Of a DNA stretch of 64,000 nucleotides, positions 44,598 through 52,820 are shown piece after piece. The notes beneath the pieces are model-generated. The model had not been told where the DNA came from, ran no database searches, and saw nothing but the letters and a program-made list of their open reading frames with translations. This DNA comes from Bacteroidetes bacterium RIFCSPLOWO2_12_FULL_37_12. Its GTDB lineage: Bacteria; Bacteroidota; Bacteroidia; 2-12-FULL-37-12. Where the stretch lies: contig MEPC01000024.1 of the NCBI GenBank assembly GCA_001769655.1, positions 389,572 through 453,571 of the forward strand, written 5' to 3'. A program made the position numbers and the translations under genes. Numbering within the stretch: position 1 is the stretch's first letter; each line of letters starts with the position of its first letter.

Positions 44598-44640
44598 TTT
44601 ATTTATTTCATTTGAATTTTCACCGTTTGTAAAATTTCTT

Positions 44641-44760
44641 TTCTACCGATATTCCGTCCCTAACGGGACTTGGATTTAATGCGATTTCCATTCTACCGAT
44701 ATTCCGTCCCTAACGGGACTTGGATTTGATGCGATTTCCATTCTACCGATATTCCGTCCC
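44641..44760. repeat. 50-bp tandem repeat with a GTCCCTAACGGGAC hairpin
   Basis: Two full units and a partial third (starting 44641, 44691 and 44741) read TTCTACCGATATTCCGTCCC, then TAACGGGACTTGGATT and TGATGCGATTTCC; one base differs between units. Each full unit holds the palindrome GTCCC-TAAC-GGGAC. The spacing is uniform and the whole unit repeats, so this is not a CRISPR array. It borders the restriction island. Confidence 0.85.
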
Positions 44761-44764
44761 AAAT

Positions 44765-44806
44765 TAAACAATGTTCAATGTCAAACGAACAACTAACAAT
44801 AAACAA
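44765..44806. repeat. Heptanucleotide repeat (CAATGTT/CAACTAA type)
   Basis: Six degenerate period-7 units (CAATGTT, CAATGTC, AAACGAA, CAACTAA, CAATAAA, CAAGTAA) lie between the tandem repeat and lptB. Confidence 0.7.
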
Positions 44807-44815
44807 GTAATCCCT

Positions 44816-45544
44816 TCACCTCGGTCTCAACTCAAAATTTTTCCCCAGATAAACCCTTCTTACCATTTCATCGCCGGCTAAAAATGCTGCCGTTCCGAAT
44901 TTTAATATTTTTCCTTCGTAAAGCAAATACGCACGGTCGGTAATGGATAATGTCTCATGCACATTATGGTCGGTAATAAGAATTCCTATGTTTTTTTTCC
45001 GCAGACGTATTATCAGTTCCTGAATTTCTTCAACGGCTATGGGGTCCACTCCCGCAAAGGGTTCATCCAACAAAATAAATTTCGGATCCGAGGCAAGAGA
45101 ACGGGCAATTTCTGTTCTTCTGCGTTCACCGCCTGAAAGTACAATACCTAAATTTTTCCTTACCAGATGTAATGTAAATTCTGTAAGCAGTTCTTCGAGC
45201 CGTTCTTTGCGTTTCTTTTTGTCGGGCTGTACCATTTCCAGCACCGCCATAATATTATCTTCTACACTTAAATGCCGGAAAACCGATGCCTCCTGCGGCA
45301 GATAGCCAACCCCTCTACGGGCTCGTTTGTACATGGGCTTGCTCGTGATTTCTTCATTCTCCAGAAAAATTTTTCCTTCATCGGGCGCAATCAGCCCAAC
45401 TATCATGTAAAAAGTAGTGGTTTTGCCGGCTCCGTTAGGACCCAATAATCCCACAATTTCTCCTTGGCTTACGTCAATCGAAACATCGTTGACTACCGGC
45501 CGGGATTTATAGATTTTGATGAGGTTTTCTGCGCGGAGATTCAT
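44816..45544 (-). CDS. lptB: LPS export ABC transporter ATP-binding protein
   Basis: The 242-residue ABC ATPase drives LptBFG, which pulls LPS from the inner membrane to the Lpt bridge. Seen are Walker [10 protein letters not shown] (about 35-43), the signature [16 protein letters not shown], Walker [13 protein letters not shown] and the H-loop DHNV. The tail [16 protein letters not shown] is typical of LptB. The Lpt membrane partners are elsewhere. T9SS cargo are attached to LPS in related bacteria, so the gene supports the secretion role of the region. A family 2 MITE lies directly upstream of the start. Confidence 0.92.
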   Translation of the reverse strand: MNLRAENLIKIYKSRPVVNDVSIDVSQGEIVGLLGPNGAGKTTTFYMIVGLIAPDEGKIFLENEEITSKPMYKRARRGVGYLPQEASVFRHLSVEDNIMAVLEMVQPDKKKRKERLEELLTEFTLHLVRKNLGIVLSGGERRRTEIARSLASDPKFILLDEPFAGVDPIAVEEIQELIIRLRKKNIGILITDHNVHETLSITDRAYLLYEGKILKFGTAAFLAGDEMVRRVYLGKNFELRPR

Positions 45545-45551
45545 TTATGTT

Positions 45552-45720
45552 TTATACTGTTAACGTAACAAATTTCATCAAATGTCTATATTGACATATT
45601 GTTCTATTGTTTCATTGTTTCATTGTTAATTGACCCCATGATTTCAGCACAACAATGAAACAATGTAGCAATGGAACAAAGAACAGAGTTAAACGAAAAT
45701 TTATACCGATTGCAGTATAA
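45552..45720 (+). mobile_element. MITE-like element, family 2, copy A (169 bp)
   Basis: Terminal inverted repeats TTATACTG... at the left and, inverted, TTATACTGCAATCGG at the right. The interior is rich in ATTGTTTCATTG-type palindromic sequence. A copy in the opposite orientation lies at 62561-62713. It contains no ORF and sits between recJ and lptB, directly upstream of lptB. Confidence 0.85.
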
Positions 45721-45756
45721 CTGATATATTGACACAGAGCACCGTGTCTTACATTT

Positions 45757-47457
45757 CTACATTGTATAATTTACATCCTTCACGTTCAACTGCACCGTCC
45801 TCCTTCCGTTCCATTCATTCTCTTCCACACAATAACAGGCATTAAACGGTATTCCGCGTGAAATATACGGATAATGCTCTGCCATGCCAAAAGCAATACC
45901 ATCAAAAGAGATTGAGTTTTCCTGACGCAAAACCATTTTAAGATGGTTGGAACCCACTTTTCTTGCAAATCCTGAGTCATAGACGGTTTCGCTCATAAAA
46001 ACCGGCGCCATGTTTCCGGGTCCGTAGGGCTCAAAGTCACTCAGCTTTCTGACAAAGTCAGGAAGAATCTGGCTCAGATTAATTTTCAAGTCAATCTCTA
46101 TGGATGACACCAATTGTTCTTTCGTAATCTTTTTAGTAACCTCCTCATCAAACTTTTGAATGAATTCAGGAATTTTCTCTGTAGAAATGGTTAATCCGGC
46201 GGCATACTTATGTCCTCCGTATTGAATCAACAGATCTTTACAGGAACTGAGTGCTTGGTAAATATCAAAACCAGCCACCGAGCGGGCTGAACCAACCGCC
46301 ACTCCGTTAGATTTAGTTAAAACAATGGTAGGACGGTAATGATGTTCAATCAGTCGTGAGGCAACAATGCCAATCACACCTTTCTGCCACTCAGGATGAT
46401 AAATTACCGTTGTGCACATTTCGTTGTAACCTTCAGTTTGTTTTAATAATTCAAGTGCTTCGAAGGTTGTATCAGCATCAAATTCCTTGCGTGTATCGTT
46501 GTGTGTATTAATATCTATAGCCAGTTTGCGGGCTGTTTCCATTTCATCTGCCATCAGTAAATCTACCGCAAGCCGCGCAGAACTGATTCTGCCAGCCGCA
46601 TTTATTTTAGGTCCTACTCCAAAAACAAGGTCGCTGATTGAAAACGCTGATTTTTTTCCTAACATATCGAGCAATGCTCTAATTCCGGGACGAGGTGTGG
46701 AATTAATAATTTTTAAACCATGAGCTGAAAGTATCCGGTTTTCGCCTGTCACCGGTACAATATCCGATGCTATGCTTAGTGTCACTAAATCGAGCCAGGG
46801 TTTTATAGTTTGAATGTCAAATCCTTTTGAAATAGCCAATGCCTGAATTAATTTAAAACCTATCCCACAACCTGAAAGCTCTTTAAAAGGATAATGACAC
46901 TCAGGTTGTTTTGGGTCCAGAATGGCTAATGCCGGGGGAAGAATATTATCAGGAAGATGATGATCGCAAACAATAAAATCAATGTTGGCATCACAAGCAG
47001 ATTGAATGGCTGAGTGTGCATTGATACCGCAATCCAACGAAATTATAAGTGTCACTCCCTTTTCTTTGGCATATACAATCCCAGGCAAAGAAACTCCATA
47101 GCCCTCTTTGTAGCGGTCGGGAGTATAAAATTCAACTGTTGCCTGTTGACTTTTAAGATAGGAAACCATCAAAGCAATGGAAGTTGTGCCATCTACATCA
47201 TAATCGCCATACACAAGTATTTTTTCCTTTTTATTTAATGCAGTTGAAATTCTGGCTACTGCTTTATCCATGCCTTTCATCAGGAATGGGTCGTGAAGAT
47301 GCGAGAGGTCCGGATGAAAAAACAATTGGGCTTCTTCGGGGGTATTTATGCCTCTTTGAATCAACAGTTTTGTCAGATAGACATTCAGCTTTAGCTGCTG
47401 AGCCAGATTCTGAACAAGTTCAGGATTTGGCAATGGTTTAATTTTCCACGTTTTCAT
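45757..47457 (-). CDS. recJ: Single-stranded-DNA-specific exonuclease RecJ
   Basis: RecJ degrades single-stranded DNA 5'->3' in recombination and repair. The 566-residue protein has the DHH domain: VYGDYDVDGTTSIALMV, ISLDCGINAHSA, CDHHLPD, ILDPKQPECHYPFKELSGCGIGFKL. The DHHA1 domain follows (GVIGIVASRLIEHHYRPTIVLT, VAGFDIYQALSSCKDLLIQYGGHKYAAGLTI), and an OB-like C-terminal region ends it. Length is usual. A -7 box lies upstream on the minus strand. Confidence 0.95.
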   Translation of the reverse strand: MKTWKIKPLPNPELVQNLAQQLKLNVYLTKLLIQRGINTPEEAQLFFHPDLSHLHDPFLMKGMDKAVARISTALNKKEKILVYGDYDVDGTTSIALMVSYLKSQQATVEFYTPDRYKEGYGVSLPGIVYAKEKGVTLIISLDCGINAHSAIQSACDANIDFIVCDHHLPDNILPPALAILDPKQPECHYPFKELSGCGIGFKLIQALAISKGFDIQTIKPWLDLVTLSIASDIVPVTGENRILSAHGLKIINSTPRPGIRALLDMLGKKSAFSISDLVFGVGPKINAAGRISSARLAVDLLMADEMETARKLAIDINTHNDTRKEFDADTTFEALELLKQTEGYNEMCTTVIYHPEWQKGVIGIVASRLIEHHYRPTIVLTKSNGVAVGSARSVAGFDIYQALSSCKDLLIQYGGHKYAAGLTISTEKIPEFIQKFDEEVTKKITKEQLVSSIEIDLKINLSQILPDFVRKLSDFEPYGPGNMAPVFMSETVYDSGFARKVGSNHLKMVLRQENSISFDGIAFGMAEHYPYISRGIPFNACYCVEENEWNGRRTVQLNVKDVNYTM

Positions 47458-47527
47458 AGTTTAAGGATGTTTGGGTTTAAGAAAAATGACTAAATTGAAG
47501 GTAAGGATGTATTTATTTATTGGATTG

Positions 47528-47535
47528 CAAATGTA
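47528..47535 (-). promoter_or_regulatory. Promoter -7 element of recJ
   Basis: On the minus strand this reads TACATTTG and C, matching the -7 consensus about 70 bp before the recJ start. The rest of the 330-bp gap up to 47788 holds no gene that I can support, only AT-rich sequence. Confidence 0.45.
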
Positions 47536-47787
47536 ATAGTTTCTTTTCAAATAAAAAATTTCACACCTCACTCCCCCTTTAATACCAAAATGAACCAGTT
47601 CTATCCCAAAATGAGAAAAAAAACATTTATAATACCATATTAACAATTTATTATTAAATAGTTGAAATAGTAAAACCCGTCTGTAGCTATCTGTAAGGCA
47701 CTTTTTTATATAAAAGTGAGTTGCTCGCTTTACCAAATTAAGTTTTGGCATAGGTTTTGGGAATATAGTACCCCTTGCATTTATAAA

Positions 47788-48510
47788 ATGAGAGCCAAAG
47801 AAAACATAAGACCTTTTATTTTGAAAGTAATCAATGGTTTATTATTTCTATTACTATGTACTATATTTTATATAATGCCAACCGCCGGGAATTCAACAAA
47901 CAGGTTCGGTGGAATATCGGTATGCATGCGCTCTGACTTTATGGATAATGAATCGCCGGCTTGTGTCAGGTTTTTTAAATCGGATAATGACTTACAGCAA
48001 ACATTACTGATGTTTGGCGCTTCCACTTCTAAAGAAGGGGATAGTTTCTTGTATTGGGTAATGCACCCTGAAAAAGAAAACTTTTCGTTTGAAATTCAAC
48101 GGTTGAATGGTGAAAAGTGGGAGTTTATTGCCGGCACCTCCAGCAACGAAAATACAATCAAACCTACCTATTATGACATCCCTGTCAGCCATACCGTAGG
48201 AAGAAATTTTTATCGTTTAAAACAAATTGACTCTAAAGGGAGGTATAGTTTTTCGGAGGCATTTGAGGTAGATTGGACAGGAGAACGTGTTAATATTTCC
48301 AACCATCCTTTTTTTGAAGACCCACAAAATACAATTCTTGTAGTGATAAATGATACGGAGGGAAACACCCTGGCATTTAAGACACAAATAAAATACGAAA
48401 ATGGAAATCTCTACGCACTCAGCAAGCCCTATAGAGCACAAAACGGCGAATATAAAATAATCGGTTCATCTACTAATATTTTTGACGGCTCTACCTTGGT
48501 GTTGAGGTGA
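47788..48510 (+). CDS. Secreted protein of unknown function with a fibronectin-like segment
   Basis: The start at the ATG at 47788 (MRAKENIRPFILKVINGLL) is chosen because a signal-peptide-like hydrophobic run follows directly; the frame can be extended upstream to 47716. The 240-residue protein has the passage FSFEIQRLNGEKWEFIAGTSS...NFYRLKQIDSKGRYSFSEAF, which resembles the beta-sandwich that often precedes T9SS sorting domains. The C-terminus (NIFDGSTLVLR) is short and lacks the usual type A motif. It is probably a secreted or lipid-anchored surface protein. Confidence 0.65.
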   Translation: MRAKENIRPFILKVINGLLFLLLCTIFYIMPTAGNSTNRFGGISVCMRSDFMDNESPACVRFFKSDNDLQQTLLMFGASTSKEGDSFLYWVMHPEKENFSFEIQRLNGEKWEFIAGTSSNENTIKPTYYDIPVSHTVGRNFYRLKQIDSKGRYSFSEAFEVDWTGERVNISNHPFFEDPQNTILVVINDTEGNTLAFKTQIKYENGNLYALSKPYRAQNGEYKIIGSSTNIFDGSTLVLR

Positions 48511-48529
48511 CGGGCTTTTCTTACCTTTG
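48502..48529 (+). promoter_or_regulatory. Promoter of the glcD-like gene
   Basis: TTG (48502-48504), a 17-bp spacer and TACCTTTG (48522-48529) fit the consensus. Transcription would begin near 48534, downstream of the frame's upstream ATG at 48507, so it indicates a later start codon. Confidence 0.6.
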
Positions 48530-48551
48530 CAGAAAAAACCAAGTCACCACT

Positions 48552-49949
48552 TTGAATTTCAATAAAATCACTTCCGAGACGATCTCGCTCCTTGAAAACT
48601 TGGTAGGAAAAAATTTTGTTCACTACGACGAAGAAAACTTACATCATTATTCACATGATGAAACTGAGGACTTACAATTCAAACCGGAAGTCGTTGTAAA
48701 ACCAAGAACTTCAGAGGAAATTAGCAATATTTTACAACTATGCAATCAGCATAAAATTCCAGCAACGCCGCGGGGTGCTGGAACAGGATTGAGCGGCGGG
48801 GCTTTGCCGGTTTATGGTGGGATAATCATTTCCACGGAACGTTTTAATTCCATCCTCAACATTGATGAAGAAAACATGCAGGCAACCGTTGAGCCGGGAG
48901 TAATAACTCAGGTTTTTCAGGATGCGGTGAAGGAAAAAGGATTGTTTTACCCTCCTGATCCTGCAAGCAAAGGTTCTTGTTTTCTGGGAGGAAATCTCGC
49001 TGAGTCATCCGGAGGACCAAAGGCAGTAAAATATGGAGTTACCAAAGATTATGTATTGAATGTAGAAGTTGTTTTACCAACCGGCGAAATTATTTGGACC
49101 GGCGCAAATGTGTTAAAAAATGCCACCGGATATAATCTAACCCAACTCATCATTGGCAGTGAAGGAACGCTGGGTATTATTACAAAAATAGTTTTCCGAC
49201 TTATCCCCTACCCCGACAAGGACTTAGTCATGCTTGTGCCATTCAAATCACCGGAAAACGCCTGTAAAGCAGTTGCGGCAATTTTCAGAACAGGAGTGCT
49301 TCCTTCGGGATTGGAATTTATGGAACGGGATGCCATAACCTGGGCAATCAATCATTTGAAATTAACAATGAAAATAGAAGATGACATTCAGGCGCACCTA
49401 TTAATAGAAGTTGACGGAAATGATTTGGATTCACTTTATAAGGACTGCGAAAAAATTGCAGGTGTGTTGGAAAAATTTGAAGCCGGTGACATTCAATTGG
49501 CGGATACTTCTGCACAAAAAGCGGAGTTATGGCGGTTAAGAAGAAATGTGGCGGAATCGGTAAAGTCACATTCTGTTTATAAAGAAGAAGACACCGTTGT
49601 TCCCCGCGCCCATCTTCCCGAATTGTTGAAAGGGGTTAAAGAAATCGGAAAGCGCTACAATTTTCAATCGGTTTGCTACGGTCATGCAGGGGATGGTAAT
49701 CTTCATGTCAATATAATTAAAGGAACGATGTCTGACGAGGATTGGAATCTCAAGTTACCGCAGGGAATCAGGGAAATTTTTATACTTTGCGCTAAATTAG
49801 GCGGCACAATTTCCGGTGAACATGGGATAGGATGGGTGCAGAAACCCTATATGGATGTAGTATTTAATCAAACGCAACTTGATTTGATGAGAAAAATAAA
49901 AATTCTTTTTGACCCGAATGGAATTTTGAATCCCGGAAAGATTTTTTGA
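48552..49949 (+). CDS. glcD: FAD-linked oxidase, glycolate oxidase subunit GlcD-like
   Basis: The flavoenzyme oxidises a 2-hydroxy acid (glycolate or D-lactate). The FAD-binding PCMH domain is clear: PRGAGTGLSGGALPVYGG, PGVITQVFQ, YPPDPASKGSCFLGGNLAESSGGP and KYGVTKDYVL. The C-terminal cap includes CYGHAGDGNLHVNII and GTISGEHGIGWVQKPYM. The TTG at 48552 (LNFNKITSET) is chosen as start because the promoter above lies before it; a frame from the ATG at 48507 is 15 codons longer. Partners GlcE/GlcF are absent, so D-lactate dehydrogenase-like function is possible. Confidence 0.9.
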   Translation: MNFNKITSETISLLENLVGKNFVHYDEENLHHYSHDETEDLQFKPEVVVKPRTSEEISNILQLCNQHKIPATPRGAGTGLSGGALPVYGGIIISTERFNSILNIDEENMQATVEPGVITQVFQDAVKEKGLFYPPDPASKGSCFLGGNLAESSGGPKAVKYGVTKDYVLNVEVVLPTGEIIWTGANVLKNATGYNLTQLIIGSEGTLGIITKIVFRLIPYPDKDLVMLVPFKSPENACKAVAAIFRTGVLPSGLEFMERDAITWAINHLKLTMKIEDDIQAHLLIEVDGNDLDSLYKDCEKIAGVLEKFEAGDIQLADTSAQKAELWRLRRNVAESVKSHSVYKEEDTVVPRAHLPELLKGVKEIGKRYNFQSVCYGHAGDGNLHVNIIKGTMSDEDWNLKLPQGIREIFILCAKLGGTISGEHGIGWVQKPYMDVVFNQTQLDLMRKIKILFDPNGILNPGKIF

Positions 49950-50017
49950 TGAAAAACAGGTAATTGTTCAGTCCCCAAATTAATTTAACCACTAATTGAA
50001 CAAGAAAAAAATATTTA

Positions 50018-50085
50018 GCCACTGATTACACGGATTAAAAAAGGTATTAAGATTTTTTGTAACATTAATCCGTGCAATCAGTGGC
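50018..50085. repeat. Long inverted repeat GCCACTGATTACACGGATTAA
   Basis: Two 21-bp arms (50018-50038 and 50065-50085) pair with one mismatch around a 26-bp loop between glcD and the M61 gene. It would be a bidirectional terminator-like hairpin. Confidence 0.7.
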
Positions 50086-50139
50086 AAAAAAATAAACCAC
50101 CTGAATAGTAACCAAATTAGCAATTATTTCAAAGTATTA

Positions 50140-51975
50140 ATGTCTCCAACTAAAACACTGCTTTTCATTATCTTCTTTACACTGTTTTCAAATGTTCATG
50201 CTTATGAAAACAATCAGGGTTATCTTATTCAAATCAATTTGAATGAAGTAACGGATGATAAACTGAGTGTGACACTTTTCCCGCCGCCCATTCTCCAAAA
50301 AACAGCAACCTACATCATGCCTGCCGTTATTCCGGGTTCGTATTCTAAAAAGGACTATGGGAGATTCATTGAAAATTTCCACGCTTTTTCCGCAGGAGGC
50401 AAAGAATTGAAAGTGACACGCAAAGGAATTAATTTTTTTGAAATTGAAAATGCCACTGAATTAAGAAAAATTGAGTATCAAATCAATGACACCTGGGATG
50501 CTCCGAAAGGGGCTGATTATATATTTCAGCCGGGTGGCACTAACTTAGATGCAGGAAGAAATTATGTCATCAATAATTTTGGATTTTTTGGATACATTGA
50601 AGGGTACAGCCGCTCTCCTTACCGGTTAGAAATTAAAAAGCCCGGCTACATGTTTGGAAGCACCGCATTAAATGTAGAAAAACGTGAATCGTTTCTCGAT
50701 ATATTCACTGCCACCGACTACCGGCATTTTGCGGATTGCCCTATCCTATATTGTGCGCCCGACACAGCAGGATTTCAGAACGGTAATACAAAAATTTTTG
50801 TTTCTGTTTATTCTGCATTGGGTACCGTAAATGCCGACTCGCTACTCCCGTTATTTGAGGATATGTGTAATGGTTTGAAAAACTTCTTTGGTACATTACC
50901 GGTTGACCGTTATTCATTTATCTTATTTTTTGCAGATCCCGGTCAAAAAGACATTCAGGGAAACGGCGGATTTGGCGCGCTTGAACATAATTATTGCTCT
51001 TTTTATTTTCTGCCGGAGGTGAAAAATCCTGAATACCTGAAAGAGTTGGTGCAATCAACATCTGTTCATGAATTTTTACATATTATCACACCGTTGAATC
51101 TGCATAGCCACGAAATTGCTGATTTTGATTTTGCCAATCCAAAAATGTCCAAGCATTTGTGGTTATATGAGGGAGTTGTTGAATATTTTTCGGTGCTCAT
51201 TCAGCTTCAGCAGGGGCTGATTTCTTTGCCTGACTTTATAAAAGAATTGCGGGAGAAAATAAACGTGGATGTGCAACACAAACCCATGTCGTTGGTGAAG
51301 ATGAGTAAGAAAGTGCTAAAAAAGAAATTTAACGTCCATTACGACAATATATATTATAAAGGAGCGTTGAATGCATTTTTGATTGATATCCTGTTGAATG
51401 AAACTACCGATGGGAAATTTAAACTCAACGATTTGATTCAGAAATTAACCACCACTTACGGCAGGGATAAACCCTTTTCGGATGATGAATTATTAAATGA
51501 AATTTACAGATTGACTTCCCCTCCGGTTAAAGAATATTTTCAAAATCATGTAGTGGGAAAAAAGCCGCTTCCGCTCCGTGAATATTTTGCTAAAATAGGA
51601 TGGACATTGATTCCTGCCGTTCGGGATACGGTGACAACCTGCGGGATTTTTGATCTTGAATTAGATACTAATTTATATCAATTACGGTTTGTAAATACCG
51701 GCACCAATGTATTTAATATTAAAGAGAATGACATTCTTGTTTCTGTAAACAAATTGACGTTGTCGGAAGATAATATTGATGAAATTGAGCGCTTGCTTTT
51801 TGATCCACAGCCATTCGAAATAATAACCTGTGAAATAATGAGGGACGAAAATTTGATTTCTCTCGTAGGCACCTCGATTGTTAAAATAATAGAAACGAAA
51901 AACATCATCGTAGAAAATCCAAACGCAGATGATAAAGCCATTGCGTTGAGGAAGAATGTACTTGGTATTAGATAA
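50140..51975 (+). CDS. M61-family metallopeptidase (glycyl-aminopeptidase-like) with PDZ domain
   Basis: The 611-residue secreted protein has a signal peptide (ending HAYE). The M61 catalytic domain (about 160-470) has the zinc motif VHEFLHIITP (HExxH at about residues 310-314) and the downstream glutamate in HLWLYEGVVEYFS. A PDZ-like domain (about 500-590: GIFDLELDTNLYQLRF, IKENDILVSVNKLTLS) ends it. M61 peptidases release N-terminal Gly or Ala residues. It precedes an outer-membrane protein gene on the same strand; whether they share a pathway is unknown. Confidence 0.88.
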   Translation: MSPTKTLLFIIFFTLFSNVHAYENNQGYLIQINLNEVTDDKLSVTLFPPPILQKTATYIMPAVIPGSYSKKDYGRFIENFHAFSAGGKELKVTRKGINFFEIENATELRKIEYQINDTWDAPKGADYIFQPGGTNLDAGRNYVINNFGFFGYIEGYSRSPYRLEIKKPGYMFGSTALNVEKRESFLDIFTATDYRHFADCPILYCAPDTAGFQNGNTKIFVSVYSALGTVNADSLLPLFEDMCNGLKNFFGTLPVDRYSFILFFADPGQKDIQGNGGFGALEHNYCSFYFLPEVKNPEYLKELVQSTSVHEFLHIITPLNLHSHEIADFDFANPKMSKHLWLYEGVVEYFSVLIQLQQGLISLPDFIKELREKINVDVQHKPMSLVKMSKKVLKKKFNVHYDNIYYKGALNAFLIDILLNETTDGKFKLNDLIQKLTTTYGRDKPFSDDELLNEIYRLTSPPVKEYFQNHVVGKKPLPLREYFAKIGWTLIPAVRDTVTTCGIFDLELDTNLYQLRFVNTGTNVFNIKENDILVSVNKLTLSEDNIDEIERLLFDPQPFEIITCEIMRDENLISLVGTSIVKIIETKNIIVENPNADDKAIALRKNVLGIR

Positions 51976-51993
51976 ATAAAATAATTCAATAGT

Positions 51994-52779
51994 ATGATAC
52001 CCAAAAAATTTTATAAAGAACTGTCTTTCTTCTTGTTTTTTTTGATTTCAGCCATCACTTGTCATTCTCAAGCCGCTGACACAAATTCACCGGCATCTTC
52101 ACGCTTCAATGCAGGATTGATTACTGCATCGTATTCCTTTGATATACCTTTTTCCGATTTAGCGAAACGTTTTGGATTCAATTCAGAAGTGGGATGTGGG
52201 TTTTATTATAAATTTAAAAATAACTGGATGGCGGGAGTGGAAGGCACTTTTCTTTTCGGCGAAACGGTAAACGAAAGTGGCATACTTGACAGTATCAGCA
52301 CAAACGAAAAATTTATCATAGGCACGGATGGTTATTTTGCAAATATTCAGATGTTTGAGCGGGGGTTTCGTTTACCAATGGTAAGGATTGGAAAAGTATT
52401 CTCCCTTCCCAAAAAATTTCCAAATTCAGGAATATTTATTCTTGGAGGCGCCGGATTCATCCAACATAAAATACAGATTGAGGATGTTTCCAAAACCGCC
52501 GTTCAGCTTTCGGAAGAATACCGCAAAGGGTACGATCGTTTAACGCAGGGACCTATTTTTTCATTTTCAGCCGGCTACCTTTTTCTGGAACCCACTCATT
52601 GGATCAGTTTTTTTTCAGGAATAGAATTAGCCATTGGATTTACACGTTCAGCAAGAGATTTTAACTATGACACAAGGGAAAAAGATACCCGGTTGCGAAA
52701 TGACCTATTGCTGGGTTTTTTCGCCGGCGTTTGTGTGCCTATATATGGGAAAACCGGAGAACAGTATTACTTATATTGA
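51994..52779 (+). CDS. Outer-membrane beta-barrel protein of unknown function
   Basis: The 261-residue protein has a signal peptide ending near CHSQA. Amphipathic beta-strands follow, with features of a small barrel (SEVGCGFYYKFKNNWMAGVEGTFLF, SGIFILGGAGFIQHKI, PIFSFSAGYLFLEPTHWISFFSGIELAIGF). No OmpA-type or TonB motif is seen. It lies 18 bp after the M61 gene and just before waaA, so the three may be one transcription unit. Confidence 0.65.
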   Translation: MIPKKFYKELSFFLFFLISAITCHSQAADTNSPASSRFNAGLITASYSFDIPFSDLAKRFGFNSEVGCGFYYKFKNNWMAGVEGTFLFGETVNESGILDSISTNEKFIIGTDGYFANIQMFERGFRLPMVRIGKVFSLPKKFPNSGIFILGGAGFIQHKIQIEDVSKTAVQLSEEYRKGYDRLTQGPIFSFSAGYLFLEPTHWISFFSGIELAIGFTRSARDFNYDTREKDTRLRNDLLLGFFAGVCVPIYGKTGEQYYLY

Positions 52780-52785
52780 GAGAAA

Positions 52786-52820
52786 ATCGTAAATCATAAA
52801 TCGTAATTCGTAAATCCTGA
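52786..52820. repeat. Heptanucleotide repeat just before waaA
   Basis: Five period-7 units (ATCGTAA, ATCATAA, ATCGTAA, TTCGTAA, ATCCTGA) run into the ATG of waaA at 52821. Confidence 0.75.

Noticed and set aside
44641-44760. CRISPR array
   Set aside because: The whole 50-bp unit repeats, including the would-be spacer, so there are no unique spacers; no cas genes are near.
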